Assembly (NCBI GenBank): GCA_004298725.1
Contig: SCQA01000305.1
Span: forward strand, 1-10,000
Source of the DNA: a bacterium
GTDB taxonomy: Bacteria; Desulfobacterota; GWC2-55-46
Length of the DNA: 10,000 nt
Direction of reading: 5' to 3'
In this document: positions 4,210 to 10,000 of the stretch, piece by piece
Layout of the letters: each line of letters starts with the position of its first letter
Numbering within the stretch: position 1 is the first letter of the stretch
Position numbers and translations under genes: made by a program
Notes under the pieces: model-generated
What the model saw: the letters and a program-made list of their open reading frames with translations, nothing else
The model's database searches: none
What the model was told of the DNA's origin: nothing

Positions 4210-6201
4210 GTGCAAGACAGGATAATGAACAACCCCGACGTTAAAAACGGTTTTTTCAGTAAACTCTACCGCAAGCTTTTCGGTCAGGCGAAGGATATAC
4301 ATGATCCGTCCATCTTTCACAAGATGGCGCTTTTTCCGCTTCTTGCGTGGATAGGGCTTGGAGCGGACGGTTTGTCCTCCTCAGCTTATGGCCCTGAAGA
4401 AGCGTTCAGGGCGCTTGGCAACCATGTTTATCTTGCCGTATTCCTTGCCATTGCCACCGCGGTAACCGTTCTAATAATTTCATACGCGTATTCCCGTATA
4501 ATCGAGCATTTTCCGCATGGCGGCGGCGGTTACATCGTGGCCACGCACATGATAGGCGAGAAGGCCGGCGTTATCTCCGGTAGCGCCCTTCTTGTTGACT
4601 ATGTTCTTACGATAACCATTTCTATAGCCTCGTGCGTTGACGCCCTTTTCAGCTTTCTTCCCATTGAATTTCAGAAGTATAAGGTCATTACCGGCGGCAT
4701 ACTTATCATCGTACTTATCATACTTAACATACGCGGCGTTAAGGAATCTATAGTAGTTATGGCGCCGATATTCGCCACCTTTATCGTCACGCACGTTGTT
4801 TTGTTGCTTACAGGCATATTCGGTCATCTTGATCAGGTGGCCGGGCTTACGCACGCGGTTTCCGGCGGTTTGAAGCAGGATTTTGCGACAATAGGCGGTT
4901 TCGGTATATTGCTTTTGGCGCTAAGGGCTTATTCTTTGGGCGGCGGCACCTATACCGGCATTGAGGCCGTGTCAAACGGCCTTCAAATAATGCGCGAGCC
5001 GAGGGTGCAGACAGGCAAACGGACCATGCTGTATATGGCCGCTTCGCTCGCCATAACCGCAGGCGGGCTTTTTCTGTGTTATCTCTTTCTAAAGGTTACG
5101 CCCGTTGCCGGCAAGACGCTTAACGCCGTCTTAGCGGATGCCACGTTCGGCTCGTGGCCTTTTAGCAGTACGATATCTTTCATAACGATATTTTCCGAAG
5201 GCGCGCTTTTACTTGTTGCCGCTCAGACCGGCTTCATAGACGGCCCGAGGGTCATGTCGAACATGGCTATTGATTCATGGTTCCCTCACCGTTTTTCCGC
5301 GCTCTCGGAGCGCCTTACCATGCACAACGGCGTTATGGTAATGGGTGTTTCAGCGTTGATTCTTCTCTTTTATACGCACGGTTCGGTGTCCATGCTCGTC
5401 ATTATGTATTCTATAAACGTCTTTGTTACGTTCTCGCTCTCTAACTTTGGTATGCTCCGATTTTTTGCCAAGAACAGGGGCAAGGAGAAGAAGTGGAAAC
5501 AGCATCTTAGCGTGCATTTTATCGGGCTTGCCCTTTGTCTGACGATACTTTTGGTGACGCTCTTTGAGAAGTTCACAGAGGGCGGGTGGATGACTCTTCT
5601 GATAACGTCAATAGTCATAGGGCTTTGTTACCTTATACGAAGCCACTACGACAAGCTGACCGACGAGATGAAAAAGTTCGATGCTTTTCTAAAGATAATT
5701 CCGTCCGGCGATAAGCCTTGCCCTGACGCGCTTAATCCTAAAGCCGCCACGGCCATTCAGCTTGTGAATAATTTTAATGGCTTCGGCATACATACGTTTT
5801 TATCCATTGTTCAGAACTTTCCGAATATGTACAAAAATGTAATCTTCGTTTCAGTGTCTATTATTGATTCTGGCACGTTTAAGGGCGCCGAAGAGGTTCA
5901 AAATCTGGAAGACAACACAAGGCGGTCGCTTGAGCAGTATGTGGAATACGCGAGAAAGCTCGGCATTCCGGCCGGGTACAGGTGCGCTACCGGCACTGAC
6001 GTCGTTGAGCTTGCCGCGGATCTTTGCAACAGCGTTAAAAAGGAATTTCCGACTTCAACGGTATTTACAGGGCAACTTACCTTCAGGCTTGAAAAGTTTT
6101 ATCACAAGGCGCTTCACAACGAGACGGCTTTTGCCATTCAGCGCCGTCTGCAGTGGAGCGGAGTTACCACGGTTATTCTGCCGATAAGGGTTGATTTTTA
6201 G
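4210..6201 (+). CDS. KimA-like APC-superfamily permease, probable K+ transporter
   Basis: This 663-residue membrane protein has about 12 hydrophobic segments between residues 39 and 476, then a soluble C-terminal domain (about 480-663). It opens with AWIGLGADGLSSSAYGPEEAF (split here as AWIGLGADGLSSSAYG 46-61 and PEEAF), characteristic of the Bacillus KimA (YdaO) family, high-affinity K+/H+ symporters in the inner membrane. From memory, KimA binds K+ with Asp36, Tyr43, Thr230, Glu233 and Tyr377. The equivalents appear to be Asp53, Tyr60, Thr249, Glu252 (TYTGIEAVSNG) and Tyr400. In Firmicutes the soluble domain takes part in control by cyclic di-AMP; here that is untested. An amino acid substrate remains possible because APC family names are broad. 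The GTG at 4210 gives the longest product; ATG 4225, five codons later, is an equal candidate. The stop lies three bases from the convergent hypE stop. Confidence 0.88.
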   Translation: MQDRIMNNPDVKNGFFSKLYRKLFGQAKDIHDPSIFHKMALFPLLAWIGLGADGLSSSAYGPEEAFRALGNHVYLAVFLAIATAVTVLIISYAYSRIIEHFPHGGGGYIVATHMIGEKAGVISGSALLVDYVLTITISIASCVDALFSFLPIEFQKYKVITGGILIIVLIILNIRGVKESIVVMAPIFATFIVTHVVLLLTGIFGHLDQVAGLTHAVSGGLKQDFATIGGFGILLLALRAYSLGGGTYTGIEAVSNGLQIMREPRVQTGKRTMLYMAASLAITAGGLFLCYLFLKVTPVAGKTLNAVLADATFGSWPFSSTISFITIFSEGALLLVAAQTGFIDGPRVMSNMAIDSWFPHRFSALSERLTMHNGVMVMGVSALILLFYTHGSVSMLVIMYSINVFVTFSLSNFGMLRFFAKNRGKEKKWKQHLSVHFIGLALCLTILLVTLFEKFTEGGWMTLLITSIVIGLCYLIRSHYDKLTDEMKKFDAFLKIIPSGDKPCPDALNPKAATAIQLVNNFNGFGIHTFLSIVQNFPNMYKNVIFVSVSIIDSGTFKGAEEVQNLEDNTRRSLEQYVEYARKLGIPAGYRCATGTDVVELAADLCNSVKKEFPTSTVFTGQLTFRLEKFYHKALHNETAFAIQRRLQWSGVTTVILPIRVDF

Positions 6202-6204
6202 CTG

Positions 6205-7224
6205 TTAGCATATTCTCGGCAGTTGTTCGCCGGAGAGCATTTCAAGTATTCTTCTGCTTCCCACCTGCGTTTCAAGAATTACTCTGCCTTTTGGCTTTTC
6301 TTCCACCGTGCCGATAATCGCAGAGTCTCTTCCAAGCGGGTCTTTTTTCATCGCCGAAAGGCAGGCTGAGGCGTTTTCAGGCGATACAACGGCAATAAGT
6401 TTTCCTTCGTTTGCAAGGTAAAGCGGGTCAAACCCGAGAATTTCGCACGCGCCTTTAACTTCCGGCTTTACGGGTATCGCGGCTTCTTTTATTGTCATGG
6501 CAAGGTTTGAGCGGGCGGCAAATTCGTTAAGCACGGTTGCCAGCCCGCCGCGCGTAGGGTCGCGCATGGCCCGTATTCCGTCTGGCACGGCCAGAAGCAT
6601 CGCACAAACTAGGTCGTGCAGAGGCGCGCAGTCGCTAAGAACAGGCGTGTCCATGTCAATGCCGTCCCGCTCTGCAAGTATTGCTATTCCGTGGTCTCCC
6701 ATGCTCCCTGAAACTATTATAACGTCGCCGGCCTTTATTTTATCAGGAGAGAGCCTTGCTCCGTTTTTTATCTCGCCTATGCCCGCGGTGTTTATGAAAA
6801 GCTTGTCCCCTTTTCCGCGCTCGACCACTTTTGTGTCGCCTGTGATTATCTGCACGCCGGCTTTTTTTGCGGTTTGGGCCATTGACGCGACAACGCGCTG
6901 TAGCTCGTCAAAAAACATACCCTCTTCAATTATGAACGACGCGCTCAAATAAAGCGGAACAGCGCCGCCTACGGCAAGGTCGTTTATGGTGCCGCACACT
7001 GAAAGTTTGCCGATGTCGCCGCCGGGGAAGAAGATGGGGCGTATCACGTACGAGTCGGTTGTAAAGGCAAGCGAGCGCGAGCTGACGTCGAATACCGCTT
7101 GGTCGTTAAGCGGCGCTAAAAAAGCGTTATCAAACGCGCTTAGAAATATATCTTCAACAAGCCGCCTGCTTAGGCTTCCGCCGCTTCCGTGGGCAAGCAG
7201 TATTCTCTCAGGTTCTTTAGGCAA
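6205..7224 (-). CDS. hypE: Hydrogenase maturation protein HypE (thiocyanate-forming dehydratase)
   Basis: HypE takes a carbamoyl group from HypF onto its C-terminal cysteine and dehydrates it with ATP to a thiocyanate, the source of the cyanide ligands of the [NiFe] active site. The protein (339 residues, normal for the family) has the N-terminal LAHGSGG (10-16), ITGDTKVVERGKGD (127-140), SGSMGDHGIAI (172-182), DPTRGGLATVLNE (222-234) and NEGKL (272-276) of the PurM/SelD-like ATP-binding fold. It ends in the diagnostic PRIC with Cys339 as the last residue. The start is TTG at 7224, three bases after the hypD stop, with a strong ribosome site inside the end of hypD. It is the last gene of the visible hyp operon. 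No terminator fits in the three-base gap to the convergent permease gene. Confidence 0.97.
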   Translation of the reverse strand: MPKEPERILLAHGSGGSLSRRLVEDIFLSAFDNAFLAPLNDQAVFDVSSRSLAFTTDSYVIRPIFFPGGDIGKLSVCGTINDLAVGGAVPLYLSASFIIEEGMFFDELQRVVASMAQTAKKAGVQIITGDTKVVERGKGDKLFINTAGIGEIKNGARLSPDKIKAGDVIIVSGSMGDHGIAILAERDGIDMDTPVLSDCAPLHDLVCAMLLAVPDGIRAMRDPTRGGLATVLNEFAARSNLAMTIKEAAIPVKPEVKGACEILGFDPLYLANEGKLIAVVSPENASACLSAMKKDPLGRDSAIIGTVEEKPKGRVILETQVGSRRILEMLSGEQLPRIC

Positions 7225-7227
7225 GCG

Positions 7228-8328
7228 TTACCCCCTCCTGTATTTGTAGAAGGCCGCGCATGTGCCTTCAGACGACACCATGCACGGGCCTGCCGGAGTA
7301 TCCGGCGTGCAGGCTTGGCCAAAAAGAACGCACTGGGGCGGCGTAATAAGCCCCTTTAGAACCTTGCCGCATGAACAGCCTTTTGGTTCCGTTTCTTCTT
7401 CGCACAGCGGCATGGCGAATTTTTTTTCAGCGTCGAACTCAGCGAACGCGGAGCGTATTTTAAGGCCGCTTGACGGTATTGTGCCTATGCCGCGCCACTC
7501 GGCGTCCGCCACTGTAAAAACTTCATTTATGACCTCCTGCGCTTTGACGTTGCCTCTTGGTGTTACCACGCGGTCATATTCTATTTCTATGTCCGAGCGG
7601 CCTTCCTCAATCTGCTTTGTCAGCATAAGAAGCCCTAAAAGCACGTCAAGCGGTTCAAATCCGGCGACAACGCATGGGGAGCGGTAGTCACGCGCGATAA
7701 AGCTGTAGGCATCAGCGCCGATTATGGCGGTTACATGCCCCGGACATATAAAGCCGGTTATGTCAATTTCACCGCCGTCAATCAACGCCTTCATAGCCGG
7801 AGGCGTCAGCTTGTGAAGCGAAAGTACCGAGAGGTTTTTAACCCCGTCCTGTTTCGCCTTGAGGATGGTTCCGGCAACTGTGGGCGCCGTAGTTTCAAAA
7901 CCTACCGCGTAAAAAACAACTTCCTTTAAAGGCTCGGCCTTTGCTATGTCAATGGCTCCAAGCGGCGAATACACAACGCGTATGTCCGCTCCGCCCGCTC
8001 TTGTTTGAGAAAGCGTCGATACGGTGCCGGGTACGCGCATCATGTCGCCGAATGTCGCTATGATTACGTTTTTCTCTCTTTTGCTGAATTCAATTATGCG
8101 GTTTATGTCCCCGGCTGACGTTACGCAAACAGGGCAACCCGGCCCAGATATAAGGCGGATGTTAGGAGGTAGGGCGTCCCTTATGCCGTATTTTGACACG
8201 GAATGCGTGTGCGTGCCGCATATCTCCATAATGGAGGCGTTTTTTTTCGACACCTCGCGTATCCGCCTTAAAACGCTCTCGGCTTTTTCTTTTTCGCGGA
8301 ATTCGTCTATGTAATTAAGGTTTGCCAT
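7228..8328 (-). CDS. hypD: Hydrogenase maturation protein HypD (Fe-CN/CO scaffold)
   Basis: HypD is an iron-sulphur protein that, with HypC, assembles the Fe(CN)2CO unit delivered to the [NiFe]-hydrogenase large subunit in the cytosol. All conserved sites are visible in 366 residues: EICGTHTH (35-42) with Cys37, SGPGCPVC (61-68) with Cys65 and Cys68, VGFETTAPT (142-150), FICPGHV (193-199), and the C-terminal cysteine-rich part that holds the [4Fe-4S] cluster (Cys318, 320, 333, 340, 349, 357) ending EGTCAAFYKYRRG. The length matches E. coli HypD (373). The ATG at 8328 lies 12 bases after the hypC stop; its ribosome site is weak (A-rich), so coupling to hypC translation is plausible. The last Arg-Arg codons double as the hypE ribosome site. 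Confidence 0.98.
   Translation of the reverse strand: MANLNYIDEFREKEKAESVLRRIREVSKKNASIMEICGTHTHSVSKYGIRDALPPNIRLISGPGCPVCVTSAGDINRIIEFSKREKNVIIATFGDMMRVPGTVSTLSQTRAGGADIRVVYSPLGAIDIAKAEPLKEVVFYAVGFETTAPTVAGTILKAKQDGVKNLSVLSLHKLTPPAMKALIDGGEIDITGFICPGHVTAIIGADAYSFIARDYRSPCVVAGFEPLDVLLGLLMLTKQIEEGRSDIEIEYDRVVTPRGNVKAQEVINEVFTVADAEWRGIGTIPSSGLKIRSAFAEFDAEKKFAMPLCEEETEPKGCSCGKVLKGLITPPQCVLFGQACTPDTPAGPCMVSSEGTCAAFYKYRRG
7231..7239 (-). promoter_or_regulatory. hypE ribosome binding site inside the hypD 3' end
   Basis: On the minus strand the last three sense codons of hypD (Arg-Arg-Gly) read AGGAGGGGG, a very strong Shine-Dalgarno sequence placed 9 bases (from AGGAGG) before the TTG start of hypE. 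It decides this non-ATG start and implies that the two proteins are made in a coupled fashion. Confidence 0.85.
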
Positions 8329-8340
8329 TACTTTTTTCAG

Positions 8341-8556
8341 TTATTGGCGTACAAAACCGGCAAGAAGCGACAGGGTCTGGGCGGCTTTTTCAGTATCCAG
8401 CACCTCTATGGCGAAGCCTGCGTGGATTATCACATAATCGCCGATATTTGCATGCGGCGTAAGCGTGATGTTCGCTCTTTTTTTAACGCCTAAGACATCC
8501 ACGCTGGCGACGGTGCCTTTAATTTCAATTATCTTGCCCGGTACGCCAAGACACAT
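8341..8556 (-). CDS. hypC: Hydrogenase maturation chaperone HypC
   Basis: This 71-residue protein starts MCLGVPGKI, the invariant N-terminus of HypC/HupF proteins. Cys2, exposed after methionine removal, binds the iron of the Fe(CN)2CO intermediate and shuttles it between HypD and the hydrogenase large-subunit precursor. The rest fits the family's small beta-barrel: VASVDVLGVKKRANITL, then GDYVIIHAGFAIEVLD, then a short C-terminal helix. The length is slightly below E. coli HypC (90). The ATG has AAGGAG at 8566-8571, nine bases upstream. It sits between hypF (27-base gap) and hypD (12-base gap) in one leftward operon. A HybG-like paralogue with one dedicated client hydrogenase is also possible; sequence alone cannot tell. 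Confidence 0.97.
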   Translation of the reverse strand: MCLGVPGKIIEIKGTVASVDVLGVKKRANITLTPHANIGDYVIIHAGFAIEVLDTEKAAQTLSLLAGFVRQ

Positions 8557-8583
8557 AGGTTATGTCTCCTTACGGTCATTAGT

Positions 8584-10000
8584 TTAGCAGAAATATTTTT
8601 TTACGCTTTCCCATGCAACTATTGCCTGACCAAGGGCCACGCCGCCGTCGTTTGCAGGCACTTGTTCATTTAGCCACACGTTAAAACCCGCTGACGATAA
8701 TTTGGCCTGCGCGAGGCCGCTAAGAAGCGAGTTTTGAAATACGCCGCCGCTTAGCGCCACGTCGTTTATCCGGCTTTCAGTACGGAGCCTTGTTGAAATG
8801 TCAAGGATGACATCAGCCAGCGTTACGTGAAATCTAAGCGCTATGCTCTCTTTGTCAACGCCGGATTTCAGGTCAAGCATGATTTTTCGTATAAGCGGTC
8901 TGAAATCAATTCGCATGGGCGCGTCAGGCTGAACTGAGAGCGAGTAGGCGTAAGGTTTTTCATCCTTGTGTTTGGCGCGCCGCGCCGTATTTTCAAGCTC
9001 TATAGCCGCCTCAGCCTCGAACGTTAGCGTGTCGCAAAGTCCAATCAGCGACGACACGGCGTCAAAGAGCCTGCCTGCGCTTGACGTAAGCGGCGTGTTT
9101 AAGCGCGCGTCAATCATCTTAAGTATTGCCGTTGTTTTTTTTTCACCGACACTGCCGGTAATTCGCTTTGCTTCGCTTGCCGCGCCGTCGTTGAATGTGG
9201 TTTTAAGGTATGAAAGCGCCATGCGCCACGGCTCTTTTATAGCGGCCTTGCCGCCGGGAAGCGCGACGCACTCAAAGTGGGCTTTTCTCTCAAAATGTCG
9301 TCTGTCAGTTATGAAAAATTCTCCGCCCCAGAGCGTGCCGTCAAGACCGGCTCCGGTGCCGTCAAACGCGATGCCTATGACGCTTTTATTAAGACCGTGC
9401 TCGGCCATGACGCTTGCTATGTGCGCGTGATGATGTTGAACCGGCACAACCATTTGCCGCGGTATCGACTCTGCGTTGGCGTATTCAAATGCAAACCTTG
9501 TGCTAAGGTAGTCAGGGTGCATGTCATGGGCGATTATTTTTGGTTCGGCTCTGAAGGTGTTTTTAAGATTTTTAAGCGTTTCTTTGAAGAACTCCATTGC
9601 GTGTAGGTTTTCAAGGTCGCCGATGTGCTGGCTCATTATGGCGTGGGAATTTTTTGTAAGGCAAAAAGCGCTTTTCAGCTCTGCGCCGCACGCAAGAATG
9701 TCTTTTGTTTCTTCGCCGATCATGATGGTATTAGGCGTATAGCCGCGCGACCTCCTTAAAAGGCGGGTTTTGCCGCTTCCTACGCGCGCTATAGCGTCGT
9801 CAACGCGCATGTAAATGTTTCTGTCGTGCAAAAGAAAAAAGTCCGCTATGCCGGAGAGCTTTTCAAAGGCCTCCGCGTTGTCTGCGGCTATAGGTTCGTC
9901 AGCCATATTGCCGCTCGTCATTACAAGGGCGTTAAAGCGCGGCCCGTTTGATTTGAAAAGCATATAGTGCAGGGGCGTGTACGCCAGCATAACTCCGTAA
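8584..10000 (-). CDS. hypF: Carbamoyltransferase HypF, C-terminal two thirds (partial)
   Basis: HypF uses carbamoyl phosphate and ATP to make carbamoyl adenylate and loads the carbamoyl onto HypE. The frame stays open to the window edge: residues YGV precede the first in-window Met (9990) and continue the family motif LGVMLPYTPLH, so that Met is not the start. Counting from that Met, the end of the YrdC-like domain is visible (VMTSGNMADEPIA 23-35, LLHDRNIYMRVDD 53-65, RRSRGYTP 79-86). The Kae1-like carbamoyltransferase domain follows: HDMHPDY 155-161, metal-binding VQHHHAH 184-190, GIAFDGTGAGLDGTLWGGEF 206-225, PGG-x5-EPWRMAL, SSAGRLFDAVSSLIG, ALSGGVFQN and the end PANDGGVALGQA. About 471 residues are present of about 750; the acylphosphatase and zinc-finger regions lie outside. 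It is first among the visible hyp genes. Confidence 0.97.
   Translation of the reverse strand, partial: YGVMLAYTPLHYMLFKSNGPRFNALVMTSGNMADEPIAADNAEAFEKLSGIADFFLLHDRNIYMRVDDAIARVGSGKTRLLRRSRGYTPNTIMIGEETKDILACGAELKSAFCLTKNSHAIMSQHIGDLENLHAMEFFKETLKNLKNTFRAEPKIIAHDMHPDYLSTRFAFEYANAESIPRQMVVPVQHHHAHIASVMAEHGLNKSVIGIAFDGTGAGLDGTLWGGEFFITDRRHFERKAHFECVALPGGKAAIKEPWRMALSYLKTTFNDGAASEAKRITGSVGEKKTTAILKMIDARLNTPLTSSAGRLFDAVSSLIGLCDTLTFEAEAAIELENTARRAKHKDEKPYAYSLSVQPDAPMRIDFRPLIRKIMLDLKSGVDKESIALRFHVTLADVILDISTRLRTESRINDVALSGGVFQNSLLSGLAQAKLSSAGFNVWLNEQVPANDGGVALGQAIVAWESVKKYFC

Noticed and set aside
4480..4854. Minus-strand open frame opposite the permease
   Set aside because: Antisense to membrane segments of the KimA-like protein; Tyr/Asn/Lys-rich product without a family pattern or ribosome site.
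6497..6952. Plus-strand open frame of 151 codons opposite hypE
   Set aside because: Antisense to conserved HypE motifs and without recognisable domains; similar shadow frames lie opposite hypD and hypF.
1..10000. Mobile element, prophage, toxin-antitoxin or defence system
   Set aside because: I found no transposase, integrase, phage structural gene, toxin pair or defence nuclease; the genes are core metabolic, repair and maturation functions.

Overview
The window comes from the chromosome of a Gram-negative bacterium with roughly balanced base composition. The evidence is a TIGR02757/DUF2400 protein, a long-chain polyprenyl diphosphate synthase, a secreted cupredoxin and a complete-looking hypF-hypC-hypD-hypE run for [NiFe]-hydrogenase maturation. 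This mix suggests an anaerobic or facultative lineage such as Desulfobacterota, Nitrospirota or a related candidate phylum. That placement is an inference and is weak; no rRNA or other decisive marker is present.

Layout, left to right. Positions 1-105 are the last codons of a housekeeping sigma factor (region 4.2). Positions 106-551 are a gene-free stretch of about 450 bases. It holds a perfect 16-base palindrome, a long nested inverted repeat (321-400) that looks like a dispersed REP/MITE-type element, and a strong leftward terminator (452-487). That terminator serves a leftward exported cupredoxin gene (552-1205). A divergent promoter region (1206-1392) separates it from a rightward gene for a DUF2400 protein (1393-2274), which resembles endonuclease III. 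Next comes a rightward pair, a long-chain polyprenyl synthase (2424-3398) and endonuclease III (3395-4048), overlapping by 4 bases and preceded by a near-consensus sigma-70 promoter. A rightward KimA-type APC permease, likely a potassium transporter (4210-6201), converges tail to tail on the leftward hyp operon. The operon enters from the right edge as hypF (incomplete), hypC, hypD and hypE, tightly spaced and ending only 3 bases from the permease stop.

How the genes work together: HypF makes the carbamoyl adenylate and transfers the carbamoyl group to the C-terminal cysteine of HypE. HypE dehydrates it to a thiocyanate, and HypC-HypD carry the iron with its CN and CO ligands to the hydrogenase large subunit. 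hypA, hypB and the hydrogenase structural genes are not in view. The other genes are mainly housekeeping: transcription, quinone side-chain synthesis, base excision repair and ion uptake. I see no transposase, phage gene, CRISPR array or defence system. The least explained parts are the nested inverted repeat at 321-400, the inverted repeats overlapping promoters, and the N-terminal part of the cupredoxin protein.
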